64,000 bases of DNA, from contig CP136067.1 of the NCBI GenBank assembly GCA_032622095.1, positions 80,688,705 through 80,752,704 of the forward strand, read 5' to 3'. This stretch comes from Siphonodentalium dalli. Its lineage: Eukaryota > Mollusca > Scaphopoda > Gadilida > Siphonodentaliidae. Under the pieces are notes generated by a model. It did not search any database. It saw only the letters and a list, made by a program, of their open reading frames with translations, and was not told the DNA's origin. The translations under genes and the position numbers were made by a program. The stretch's first letter is position 1, and every line of letters begins with the position of its first letter. Positions 47,601-57,386 of the stretch are shown piece after piece.

Positions 47601-50600
47601 TGTTGACATGTCAACACAAATTATTGATTTTGCCACTGCTTCTCAACAAGCAAGAAATTGGTGTCACATTTGAGTTAAAACCCCCCAAAAAAATGTAGCT
47701 TTGAAGGTTTATTATAAGGGTGGGCATGATGGTATTATTATATGTGTGTCCGTAGGTTACCAGTATGGAAAGCTAGTATAAATACTTGAAAATCATATTT
47801 GCTAAAACAGAAACACAACACAAAATATCTCATGATGATTGACTGTCTTGGCTGGCAGATATTCAGACCGGTTATCTCTATCTCTCAATTATGAGTTATG
47901 AAATTGTGCAGAGCACTGTGTTCAAAATATAAAGAAAGCCTCCTCGCATCATGGTTGGTAATATGGAACAACATCAGTTGAAAATAAAATTTGCTGTCAT
48001 CGGGTTGCGGAAATGTAGAGTGATGCAACTTGAGGGGAAAGATCTATACTTTCATCCGATAGCTCAATTTGGTCATTCATAGTGGTGGTGGTTAATGAAA
48101 CCCAGGCCTGAAGTCTACGTCTCACCCATTGGAGATGACAAAAAAAAATTTCACCTGATTAGGGTTGAAACGATTAATCGACTAGTCGTAGACGACGCTG
48201 AAATGTCAGAACGTCGACTCTGAATTTTGCCGTCGACTAGTCGGAATATAGTGTATTAGTTTCATGTATAACGTTTTCAAGATCGATTCCGGCATAAACG
48301 GTGTTAACTGCGCGTAAGTTATGGTAAGTATAACGTTTGGTGGCACCCGGAATTGACAGTGTTACTAGTATAGACACACACGGACCGGTGACCCGACTAT
48401 TAATTGGACGAATGAAATTGACAACACAATGTCTCACTCGTCGTTTGAGGTCAAAGACATGATGGCAATGATTGACGCGGCTTTGTAGTTTGTCCGAGAC
48501 TGCTTTGATACAGACACTGTGTATATTTCCATTGATCTCGCACCGTCGGATTATGATGCGACGCTGGGTGCAGGTCGCTTAAGGTGACGTCATTTGTGCT
48601 ACCGTATATAAATGATACTGACATTAAGAACTGGCTATCGTATTCTACAACGTAGCCTATACTATAGGGCGTATTTAGTCGGAACATTAACATTTTATAG
48701 TGACACCGGTTTATTGGTGATCACGTGACTAAACGAAATAATCTTGAACGCTGATATTAAATTTAAAACCTGTATAAATGATTGTGTATCTAATCATTAT
48801 CCACCACATGTCTAATTATATAATTACATTCAGTGTGTTGGATAAATATCAAGATGTTTACAGTATTATTTCCCAAATAAATTGGTGTCCATGCAGGGAA
48901 ATGCGCAACGCAATAGAACACCATTGCATCAGTCATCAGTGTACGCCATGTACGATGAATTTTCCGTACAATGTTATGTTTGAAAGTTTTGATATCGGGT
49001 ACCGACTAGTCGACGCAACGCGACTTTTGGGCCTCGACTAGTCGACTCTGAAATTCACTAATCGTTTCAACACTACACCTGATCTTGTTCATTGTTGCTT
49101 GAGAGTGAGAAATTCAAGAGATTTTGTTCTTTTTCTGGAGAGAAAAGGTTCCTGATTTCAGTTCTAGAAGTAAGAAAATGGCATCTTTCAGGTAAAAAAT
49201 TAAAATTTTCATCCCATGGTTGGCCCTATCAGATCCTTGGACCCTAAATGGAGTTGATTGAAATATCAGCCCTATGATGATGGCTGTGACACAAAGGATT
49301 TAGAAAAAACCTTTTTGAGCTAAAAAGAGTATGTAACACTAAAATGACATGTACCATGATGTTGTGTTGTATCCGAACATGGAAGTCGCCAGAGCTGTAA
49401 TCAGGTGCTGCCCTGTAATGACAAAAGGAAAAAAATTAATGATACAGTAGTTAAGTATTTGTCTTATCATCACTGCCATCACTGAGTTTGATATCTCCTG
49501 CTGTCTGCTCATACATGGAAATGCAAAACTCTACAAAGTTGTGACCCTTGGTCAACGATACTTATTAACCTACAACCATTTCTTTACTGTTTACTCAATG
49601 GATTCTCCCACCCAGTTATAAAAGTATACATTTGGATTGGTCTATTATTCATTTGGAGGGATGATCAGGAAATATAAGTAGATGACAGACAGATTAACAG
49701 ATTATACAAGTTCAGAAGGATTTGTTGGTGGGAAATGTTCAGATAATAAGATCAACAAACGTCCTATGGCCATTTGTTGAACTAATTATCTGAAATTTTC
49801 TTTACCCTCTCATGATGGGCGCTGCGCTGGTATGACATTGAAGATTATGTGCCAGTGCATTCCCTTATATATGTGAGTCTCCTATAGGGAACCTCGCATA
49901 TATAAGAGAATGCACTGGCTTACAAGGTCAAGGTAAATACTGTTAGGACAATATATTTTTTTATATATGCAAGGCCCCCTATGGGAGACTTGCTTATATA
50001 AGAGAATGCATTTGGCACAGGGTTTTCGCTAAATTTCAGGACGCTCCAGTTGTGAAAGGGTCAAAGGAACTACATAGGCCATTTGTTGAACTTATTATCT
50101 GAATATTCCACACATATTTTATATGCTCGGAATGAAATATCGAAGTCATAGTATTACTTATTCTGGTTCGAGAAGAAAATGAGGCCAGAGAGTTCAGTCT
50201 GGCACAAACAGAATAAGTTAAAGTTTATGGCCAATTATCAGAAATCTTCCATGGAGGATCCATATGGGTTTATTGTCCAAATATGGGACGGGGTCGTCAA
50301 CAAAGTAGAAACAATGCTCATTTAAGCAGAAAGTTCAACCGAAGGCCTTCTTCAGTGCTTCATTCAATGAATTTTACATTATAAACCCTTTCAGTGCCAA
50401 GTCCGATTTTTGTATCAACCCATATTTCCTTGAAAAATGATCAAGGAAATATGGGTTGATACAAAAATCGGACTTGGCACTGAAAGGGTTAAGCTACAGT
50501 TTATTCCACACCAGTTTCCGTGAGGCACATGTATTCAACAGAATCACAGCCATTGAATACATACTGTTGTATATCACATACTGAATACAAGACAAAATAT

Positions 50601-53600
50601 ATCGTTCGAACGTTGTCGCCAAAAGTCATTGGACTTAGATGACGATAATGGTAAATACAGAACACAACTTTTTTATCATAATTTCCAATATTTTATTGAA
50701 CTTATAGTATATTAGTATAGTCAAGCCTTGAAATAGTGTGTCTGTCATTTGCAGAATGAGGTTCCCAGAGGGTAAATTTGGTGATGCTAGCCCGCTATGC
50801 GGGGTAGCATCACTAAATTCACCTTCTGGGGACCTCATTCTGCGAATGACAGACACACTATTTCAAGGCTTGAGTATTGTTATATTTCACTCAAGCTCTC
50901 CTCTCGTGCAATATATCCTTGCGACATCCGCAACTCATTTAATAAAACATTCTCGATTAAGATGCATGTTGAGTTCTGTCTATACATGTATATCACATAC
51001 CGTAAGACATATTAACAACTCATCTCTTCCATGTAAATTTAATTTGATATCACAAATTGAGTATAAACTAGAGGTGTGACTTTCCCAATGGGACTACGGA
51101 TACCCCCCTGTTTTTAAAATATTAAGATGTTTCACATGTCAGTAAACATTTAGTTAAAATAATAAAAGAACAGTTCCCATTGCAGGTGTACAACCATAAC
51201 TCTAATCTTAAACCTATTGACCGAAAAATGTAGGAATAAAAGCTTGGACAAAATTATGCATGTTGCGAAAAAAATTCTAAGTCGAAAAAGGGGAATAACT
51301 CCACCAAAAAATGTCGGACAGAAGTCATAATCGCAGGTGCACAAGTTCCCATGGTACTAAATATCTGTGCCATGTTTTAAAATAATTGACCTAAAAATGT
51401 GGGAATAAAAGCTCGGACAAAAGTATACATGTTGCGAAAAATTTCTAAGTCAAAAAAGGGGGATAACTCCACCAAAAAAGGTCCGACAGACGTCATAATC
51501 GCAGGTGAACAGGTTCCCATGGTGATTGATGTCTGTGCCAAGTTTCAAGGAAATTTATCAAAAAACGACAGAAAAACTCCAGACAAATTTGTGTCCATGG
51601 CTCGACGGACTGACGGACGACGGACAGACGGACGAGCTGACTCCAGTATACCCCCCCTAACTTCGTTGCGGGGGGGGGGGTATAATAATTTCGATCTAGC
51701 CATTTTCGGATAAAAATCACAAATGACAGTCTGACAGAAAGTTCAGACTGGCATAACAAGAACGATCTCAAATTTAAATGCTATTTCAAGTCGGTAGGAA
51801 ATCGTCTGTGCAGTGTTTTAATATAACTTCCCTTCAATTACATATACATAGTTTGGAGGTTCAAACAACCCATGTCCATAATACTTCCATTTATCTAACT
51901 TACCTGTATGTTGAGTCATGTGATCAAATCTTCTCGTCCAATCGACAACCAGTTTGACATCTTGTTTGGGCGACAATTCTGAGAGTGTGTAATGGATAGC
52001 ATCACCCGCCTTTCTAACTATTTTATAAACATCTATTCCGTTGATCTGCAAACAAGATGAGATATTTACATGATCCTGATAAACATTAGTACAATATCAC
52101 TCTTTATTTCTTACTTGGCCAGAGATACCTACTACAAAAAAAGAATATCAAACGAAACCATCAACAAGTTCGTGGTTTGTTACAAATTCACAGAAGGAAC
52201 AGAGAACTGTTGCACATATTGAACCCTTTCTATACTGAATGGATTCTCCCACACAGTTATTAAAGAATAAAAGTATCCATTGGAATGGTCTATTATTCAT
52301 CTGGAGGGGTATTTCGGAAAAATAAGCAGACAAGAGTGCAGAACAAGTCCTATTTATTGGAGGGAAATGTTCAGATAATAAGTTCAACAATTTTGAACTT
52401 ATTTCTAAACATTTGCTATGTGATAACTAAACATCAGTGAGTATTTAGTACAGAAAGGGTTAAAAATGTGCTACTCTTGTTTGATTTAAGTCATAATTTA
52501 ATTATACTCTTTCTTTGCTAATATAATGCCACAATTATCATTAAACTAAATTTGTCTATTAATATTACACATGTATTATTTAGTATCACTGTTGTTTTCA
52601 TGAATTGATTTGAATGACTATCAAGAAAGTGGTTCATGAGGAAATACATCATTAGGAAAGTCTGTTAGTATTATGTGGACTTACCGTTCCTCTGTCATCT
52701 GGCTAAAACATAAAAGTACAACAAAATCAGTCTAATATTTAATAAATTGAAGTACATTATACCTTATTTAATTCTGCTACACAAAATGGAAAGCTGTAAT
52801 GATGCATAATTAAAAACATTAGTTCAAGACTTGATTCAAGCTGATTGTAATCCAGAATAAAGGCGGATGACCTACCAATCCTAAACATTCAATAAAGCAG
52901 ACTTTTTAAAGTGTTATAGGACAGCTACTGTCGTCTTACCGATGTGTACATTTAGCTGAACATTTTAAATGGTCATGTTATAGATAATAAATAGAACATT
53001 TATGTATTTTGCCCTGTCAAACATCAAAATCCAGTAAAATTGCTTTCTCAAAATTTGCAATGCAGAACTCACATATGAGATAAAGAAATTATGCACTGTG
53101 AATTTGAAAATATTATGTTGCTTTCCAGACTAGAAATCACCAACTGATTCAACTGCAGAAAACGGTGTCAAAAATAACCAAATAATAATAGAGTAACACT
53201 TGTTTGATTGTAGTAACAATTGATGTCAAAAATTAGCTTTTTATGATGTCCACTCTGAAACGGGGTACAGTTGTGTATGATATATACTGTTCATGTGGAC
53301 AAAAATTGTCTTAATATAGCAAAGAGTAACCCTTCTTGCTGATAAATATACGACAATAATTCAGATCTTTCCCAATGTATGTTTTAGTCCATGGAACTAA
53401 TATGTCAAACAAACTGTCCACTCCGAAACACTCTTGAAACATGCTTTGCATCATGAAATTTATTAAGAAAATCTATACTTTTACTACATCTGTGTCCAGG
53501 TAGTGGGGGTATTCACACATTCACTACATCTTTACTCACCATAAAGGATCATGGAGCTCCCTAGCCACTTAAATTCAACAATAATGCAAAATGTCCACTC

Positions 53601-54445
53601 CGAAACACATGCATATAATTGGGTTAAAATTAAACGATTTCAAGAATATTGAAGGATATCAAGTACATATTTACTGTATGTGCTCCAGTTGACTTGTATA
53701 ATATAAAATATATCAAAGAAACGTATTATTTGTGGTTTGTCGGTTGGTGAGAAAAAGTGCTCAACTTGATTGTGAAATATCCCATATATAGAATGCACTA
53801 CAAGGTCAAGATAAATAGTGTTAGGCCAATGTACAATATATATACATTTTCCTCATGCTATGTTGAATATTTTTGATGTTCCCTCCAAAATGAGTTCACC
53901 CCCCCCCCCCCCCCCCCCACTTTCTTGCATCAAAGAAACTTGGAAATATTTTGACATTGGGAGGCATAAAATACAGAATTTGTTTCTAGAGAGGGTAATA
54001 TGGCATATTTTTCATCAACTATGACTTATTGAAAAATTGAATATGAACAAATAATTTTGAAAAAAATTATTTGTGGTTTGTCGGTTGGTGAGAAAAAGTG
54101 CTCAACTTGATTGTGAAATATCCCATATATAGAATGCACTACAAGGTCAAGATAAATAGTGTTAGGCCAATGTACAATATATATATACATTTTCCTCATG
54201 CTATGTTGAATATTTTTGATGTTCCCTCCAAAATGAGTTCACCCCCCCCCCCCCACTTTCTTGCATCCGACATTGCTGGGATAGACTGTCAGAAAGTTGC
54301 CAATAGTAACACTAACCTGCCCTCCGCCTTCAGGAAAAAGGATGGTGTCATCAAGTAGAACCTCATAACCATTCTTTTTCTCTTTTTTGCCATCGACAAG
54401 AACAGTGAATTCTGTCGGAGCACAGCTCTTAACCTTGGTTTCAAA
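35508..54445 (-). CDS. Alanyl-tRNA editing protein AARSD1 (12 exons, first exon missing)
   Basis: AARSD1 is a free-standing homologue of the AlaRS editing and C-terminal domains that hydrolyses Ser-tRNA(Ala) in the cytosol. Twelve exons found here join with every phase matching and give 411 residues. Human AARSD1 is about 412, and about 13 residues from exon 1 are missing here. Visible motifs: LFPEGGGQPDDRGT; the HxxxH metal site HTGQH across a junction; GRFxS-like text replaced by LGSKTSF; GLPADHVGPVRLIEIEGVDE; the second metal site CCGTH; the VEKGKKK segment; and the GRFKGKC C-terminus. So both zinc sites and the GGGQ loop are intact and the gene looks functional. Introns are 0.5 to 3.2 kb and loaded with MITEs. 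The 5' exon coding about MxFxCQ was not found upstream in the window. Confidence 0.93.
36310..36404 (-). CDS. AARSD1 exon (CFLTCGDDKG)
   Basis: 95 bp; acceptor ATATTTTAG, donor CCAAG|GTTTGT. Encodes NVICFLTCGDDKGTGMFLLS. Confidence 0.9.
36530..36700 (-). repeat. Partial double-hairpin MITE, inverted
   Basis: Begins with GCGAAAACCCTGTGCCAATG (inverse of the right end of the 'B' family) and contains two decayed hairpins. In an AARSD1 intron. Confidence 0.5.
36829..37096 (+). mobile_element. 'B' family double-hairpin MITE
   Basis: Left CTAACCCTTTCTTGACGGGA, two hairpins (about 36880-36950 and 36976-37047) with arms such as TATATAAGAGAATGCA, then ACAGGGTTTTCGCAAAATTT and GAAGAGTTAA at the right. 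Relatives at 9777 and 49803. Confidence 0.65.
37323..37374 (-). CDS. AARSD1 exon (KEADDNIL)
   Basis: 52 bp; acceptor TCTTTCGCAG, donor GATCAG|GTAATT. Encodes KEADDNILSMIANEMDQ, the family's HRKEGD..IIANE region. Confidence 0.9.
37476..38190 (+). repeat. Dispersed mollusc-type repeat, internal tandem copies
   Basis: Starts AACAAGAGCATCGCTAGGGC and contains three to four units of about 150 bp (AAGTCGAAAAAGGGCCGTAACTC, CCCATATTCGAACTTGGCCT), ending in GGACGGACAGACAGACGGAC. Same start at 41817, 44890 and 46473. Confidence 0.7.
38270..38570 (+). repeat. Dispersed repeat (ATGGCTGCTGGTGGCCA type)
   Basis: Two related units of about 150 bp: AAATGGCTGCTGGTGGCCAT and AACATGGCTGGCTGCCAGTGGCCAAG, plus GATGATCGGTCGAGG. 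A family I associate with mollusc genomes; not coding. Confidence 0.45.
38734..38825 (-). CDS. AARSD1 exon (VAYNVLKDL)
   Basis: 92 bp; acceptor TTCCCCACAG, donor CACAG|GTATGT. Encodes VAYNVLKDLVILEV through FIYH. Confidence 0.9.
40240..40935. repeat. Several decayed dispersed-repeat units
   Basis: ACCATAACTCTGTTAAAATA, CTGTATTTTGGGGTGAGG, then repeated ATACCAAAAACTATACAG(T/G)TGAGGGGTGTGTCATCATAAAC and a tail GGACGGACGGATGGACGGAT near 40838-40860. Intronic. Confidence 0.55.
41240..41306 (-). CDS. AARSD1 helical exon
   Basis: 67 bp; acceptor ATTTGCAG, donor GAAAAG|GTTGGT. Encodes GPLEQHTELAEKAVKGYKM; presumed coiled-coil part. Confidence 0.85.
41455..42035. repeat. Two dispersed repeats in AARSD1 intron
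   Basis: About 41470-41665 relates to 22880-23050. About 41817-42035 begins AACAAGAGCATCACTAGGGA and has GGGCCATAACTGGTGAAAAT; a member of the 37476 family. Confidence 0.5.
42154..42287 (-). CDS. AARSD1 exon (VEKGKKKN)
   Basis: 134 bp; acceptor CTCTTTTCAG, donor TTGAA|GTAAGC. Encodes CIKLLSVEKGKKKN through ERAMTVIL. Confidence 0.92.
42430..42790. other. CpG-rich intronic patch
   Basis: CG dinucleotides are frequent (ACGCGCACGTGG, GAACGCAATCGCAAAG, CGGAAGCCGGAG). A 72-codon frame starts at 42766 plus, but I recognise nothing in it. Could be an unmethylated internal promoter or an insertion; unproven. Confidence 0.25.
43359..44616. mobile_element. 1.26-kb element with 37-bp inverted ends
   Basis: Left GTTAGGCCACGG, T run, then ATTTTGTGGTTTACGGAT; the right end is the inverse at about 44579-44616. 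No TSD found and no transposase recognised. In an AARSD1 intron. Confidence 0.55.
44885..45240. other. Short repeat start, otherwise no signal
   Basis: AACAAGAGCATCGCTAGGGC at about 44889 is the start of the 37476 family; only a short piece remains. The rest is AT-rich intron. Confidence 0.4.
45247..45363 (-). CDS. AARSD1 exon with CCGTH metal site
   Basis: 117 bp, 39 codons; acceptor CCTGTTTCCAG, donor CTCCAG|GTATGC. Includes RGLPADHVGPVRLIEIEG and CCGTH. Confidence 0.93.
46473..46985 (+). repeat. Dispersed mollusc-type repeat, tandem units
   Basis: Starts AACAAGAGCATCGCTAGGGT. Three units share GGCCATAACTCTGG, CAGAACCC(G/A)AA, ATTCAGTTCAGACTTA and (A/C)TCCGGAAA(C/T)GAAAA. Confidence 0.65.
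47335..47494 (-). CDS. AARSD1 exon (NLGSKTSF to SVIK)
   Basis: 160 bp; acceptor TTCTCTTCCAG, donor ATCAAG|GTGAAT. Includes ELDVGSMTNDQI. Confidence 0.92.
48160..49075. mobile_element. Non-autonomous hAT in AARSD1 intron, exact TSD
   Basis: Ends TAGGGTTGAAACGATTAATC (left) and, inverted, TAGTGTTGAAACGATTAGTG. CACCTGAT flanks both sides exactly (48152-48159 and 49076-49083). The palindrome CGACTAGTCG occurs twice near each end, probable transposase-binding sites. No transposase in 916 bp. Confidence 0.85.
49355..49412 (-). CDS. AARSD1 exon completing HxxxH
   Basis: 58 bp; acceptor GTCATTACAG, donor ATCATG|GTACAT. Encodes GQHLITALATSMFGYNTTS plus part of Trp. Confidence 0.9.
49568..49810. mobile_element. 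'D' family MITE in AARSD1 intron
   Basis: AACCATTTCTTTACTGTTTACTCAATGGATTC, ATTGGTCTATTATTCATTTG, GGAAATGTTCAGATAATAAG, then GCCATTTGTTGAACT. Decayed. Confidence 0.5.
49803..50062 (+). mobile_element. 'B' family double-hairpin MITE (intronic)
   Basis: TTTACCCTCTCATGATGGGC at the left, hairpins at about 49850-49920 and 49948-50020, then ACAGGGTTTTCGCTAAATTT and GTGAAAGGG at the right. Confidence 0.6.
50384..50490. repeat. Perfect palindrome, 50-bp arms, 7-nt loop
   Basis: Arms start AACCCTTTCAGTGCCAAGTC and are perfectly complementary over 50 bp; loop AAAATGA (50434-50440). The outer sequence belongs to the TTAA family at 4901-5538. Lies in the AARSD1 intron. Confidence 0.9.
50721..50873. 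repeat. 153-bp near-perfect hairpin
   Basis: Arms of about 74 bp (TCAAGCCTTGAAATAGTGTG...) with few mismatches around a 3-4 base loop. Same family as the decayed hairpin at 7790-7935. Confidence 0.8.
51150..51685. repeat. Dispersed repeat, two tandem units with GACGGAC tail
   Basis: Units share GGAATAAAAGCT(T/C)GGACAAA, ATGTTGCGAAAAA, AACTCCACCAAAAAA and GTTCCCATGGT; tail GGACTGACGGACGACGGACA and a G run. Intronic. Confidence 0.65.
51904..52045 (-). CDS. AARSD1 exon with DWTRRFDHM
   Basis: 142 bp; acceptor TTTGCAG|ATCAAC, donor CATACAG|GTAAGT. Includes VDWTRRFDHMTQHT, the first half of HxxxH. Confidence 0.92.
52220..52462. mobile_element. 243-bp 'D' family MITE (intronic)
   Basis: AACCCTTTCTATACTGAATG at the left and CAGAAAGGGTTAA at the right; inner AATGGTCTATTATTCATCTG. 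TTAA at the right only; left flank TTGA. Confidence 0.6.
52685..52702 (-). CDS. AARSD1 18-nt microexon
   Basis: CCAGATGACAGAGGAACG encodes PDDRGT, exactly the residues that follow GGGQ in the family. Acceptor TTATGTTTTAG and donor GTAAGTCC frame it. Confidence 0.88.
53210..53620 (+). repeat. Thrice-repeated TGTCCACTC(C/T)GAAAC phrase
   Basis: GTCCACTCTGAAAC at about 53250, GTCCACTCCGAAAC at about 53417 and 53592, spaced 165-175 bp, with little other similarity visible. Intron of AARSD1; perhaps a decayed tandem array. Confidence 0.35.
53727..54268 (+). repeat. 341-bp-spaced duplication with poly-C tracts
   Basis: About 205 bp (TTATTTGTGGTTTGTCGGTT to TTTCTTGCATC) occurs at about 53727-53932 and again at about 54068-54268, nearly identical except for the length of the C run. 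The second copy ends 50 bp before the GGGQ exon, so intron length changed recently. Confidence 0.8.
54317..54445 (-). CDS. AARSD1 exon with GGGQ loop
   Basis: 129 bp, 43 codons, acceptor ACTTTCAG|TTTGAA and donor GGGCAG|GTTAGT. Encodes FETKVKSCAPTEF through LFPEGGGQ. Confidence 0.92.
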
Positions 54446-54460
54446 CTGAAAGTAAAGCAT

Positions 54461-57380
54461 GAGTAATCATTAACAATTGTTAGATAATCAGTGTCATTTA
54501 AATTGTTCGTAAGTTAAAATTATTCGCCAACCATGAAAGCAAATTACCATTACTTTTTTTTTATCTTTAAGGATCCGAGGACATCATGAATAATGGATAA
54601 TAAAATGTGATAAATATTACATGGCTTGTTGTTGACTATAGTCACTATACCAAATAGCGATCCTCAGGAGAGTAGTAATCCCGTCCTATGGGCAGGTGCT
54701 ATTGCTCCCCTCGTATCACAATTTTGGCAGTCAACACCAAGCCATACAATATCAATATTGTTCAGGCCAGATGTCATAGTATATGGTCAATAGATATTAA
54801 GCATATATATTTTTATGTAATTTCTTCTGTAATATGTGTATGTGTATTCAGGCGCTTAAATTATCTATCTATCTAAAACATTACCTTCCAATTGAGTTTG
54901 TTTTACCAACTTAAACCCAAACCAACCAAGAACAAGAAAAAAGTAGTAGTTGTTGTTTCCTCATAATCTTTATTTCAAAAGAAAACCGGACACAATATCC
55001 AGATTTTTAATTCGGATATACGCACATCTGTTTAATTATTTGGTAAGACCCTATTAAATACGGTTTAGTCCATGTACATTTATTACAACTTACAAGTAAA
55101 TATAACATGAAAACAAGAAACAGACCAGATGAAGGTGAGAAGTGAAAAAGTGGTGTTAGCTTTGCAGAGTTAATCTAGCTCATTAAATGTATCATTAGTC
55201 ATGATTAGGGGTGGATATTGACAACATATTTTGTATTGTAATATATTTTGACATTTCATGCCAGATTGCAAAAAGAATTGGACTTTCATACATATATAGT
55301 CCAGTGCCTTTATAAAATAATTACAACACAAATAAGTACATTTTCTGAGGGTAATTAGAATTGTAGATTACTTAAAAACCATATCGTTATTTTATTCAAG
55401 GCATACACGACAATGTCATTAGACATGTATGTCATTTTGGATAAATGTGCATTGCGATATACATGTACAAGTATACTGAAAATATTGAACACCCCTAAGC
55501 ATGACTTTCATCACTTACATCTTGATATTTTGCTTGTTTCTTTGCCCACAGGCGATATCTTCAATCTTCAGCATCTTTGATAAAACAACTTACAAAATTC
55601 AACTAAGCACGCCATCATATGTTTTAGTTCCATACACTTTTGTTCTAAGTTTATGGTATATCATTGTCGGAATTTGTACCGGTTGCAGATTTCATTCACT
55701 AATCTACATTATGTGAAATTGCCATTAATAGCTGCCAAGTATTTAATTTTATATAAATAACACACATACAGATTTGCTATTGTTTATTGACCTATGACCA
55801 GGGTTGACGCTGGAGCCAAATTTCTCTTTCCAATTTTTTTGCAAAATGAAATTTTTGTGCCAAATTTCAAAATGATTTGTCAAATTTAATTGGAAATTGA
55901 AGGAAATTGAATTATCATTTAGTTACATGTATATATAGTCCAAGTCTTCTCGTACTAAAACCGGCTAAGATATTGGGATGGAGGTGCCGGTCTTTAGTCC
56001 GAGTTCCAGGCCCATGCATTCTTATGACACGACTTAAGCGTTTCTGACCCGCTCAAATAAAACCACAATTATATGAAATAAAATATCACAATTGCGACAA
56101 TAAACGGATATTTTCTGCAGAAGACATGCTATTTGATCTGAAACCCACATCAGTTGTGAATTGAAAGCGGTAATTTAATGCGAAAAGAGACATTTACCGC
56201 AATGTTTACAAATTTTTAAAAGTATGCGAACTCAGTTGACCTCGCGAACTGTGTTCGGCATTTTCCGTTGAAAATATTCCGTAGATTTTCGACTGACCAC
56301 GCAAATTACGATGAATTCTCCATTGTAATCGTAATTATGTGTGTCAATAAATAAAAAATAAATAGATTAATTAAACATTGAAGATATAAATGTAATACAT
56401 TAAATAAATTACGGGGAATTACAACCCTCTCAAAGTTTAAAACAGTGTAAACACAACGACCATTAGAATAAATAATATGGTGCTACATTTCCCACATTTG
56501 GTGGACTTCAGCGAAATTAAGATATATACTAAGCAAACAGAGCAATATACTGCTCTTGTTAAGCACACAAAAAATCAAACAAAATTTGTATAAATTTTTA
56601 ACCTTAAGTTTGAAAAGTCCCACTAAAACGGAAGAACTATATTTCGAAACTGTGTGATTCGGTTCTCCGATTATTTTATCAACACAAAAGTCAAAATGCA
56701 CATGGATGAAAATCACACGCATGGCAAGTCAGACACAAGAGTTCTAATTTGCTCCAATTTTGACAAGTTGCTTGCGAAAATTGTCAACAAAACTACCTTT
56801 CTGATCCTCCATTATGTCATTAAGTTTTTAGTGCGGGAATTGTTCTCAAAGCACATTGGAAACTGGACTTTGCGACGATCGGGTTTCGCTATTTTGTTCG
56901 GAAAACCCCGCGCTATATATAGAAACGGAAACTAGAATACTCAGAACAAACACCGGACAATGCCGAAGTTCTTCGGAACCTGAGTTCGGCTTTCAGTTAA
57001 GTAAACAAACAGAAAAAACAGCGATGTTGGTGACGATCAACCGGAATATTATATGCGTAATTTAACATGAAAGTTAGATTATTATACACCATTATGACCA
57101 TAAGATGTCTCTCTTTCCGATGTATATAGCATCATGTATTGATTCATTAGGTAAATCGAGTAAAATACACCACAGATTCCCGCCACAGATCGTGGGCGTA
57201 ACTCGTGTGATAGGATTGGTATGCAAGCGGGCTTGGACTAAAACAGCAAATCGCCATCCCAATATCTTAGCTGGTTTTAGTACAAGAAGACTTGGACTAA
57301 TGTATATAATGTAAAAACTAACAACAGATACAGGTAAAATGAGCTAGTAAATAAAGCAAGCTAGTATTATTAACATACAT
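54461..57380. other. Presumed 5' side of AARSD1; no exon found
   Basis: Searched for the missing first exon (Met-x-Phe-x-Cys-Gln, phase 0 donor) without success. CpG-rich patches with a TATA-like CGCTATATATAGAAACGG at about 56909 occur near 56200-57000 but on unclear strand. Region is AT-rich; several short ORFs have no support. Confidence 0.4.
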
Positions 57381-57386
57381 ATCAAA

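Noticed and set aside
55230-55270. ATGAAATGTCAAAAT (MKCQN) as AARSD1 start
   Set aside because: No donor in phase 0 follows and the next residues do not fit the family.
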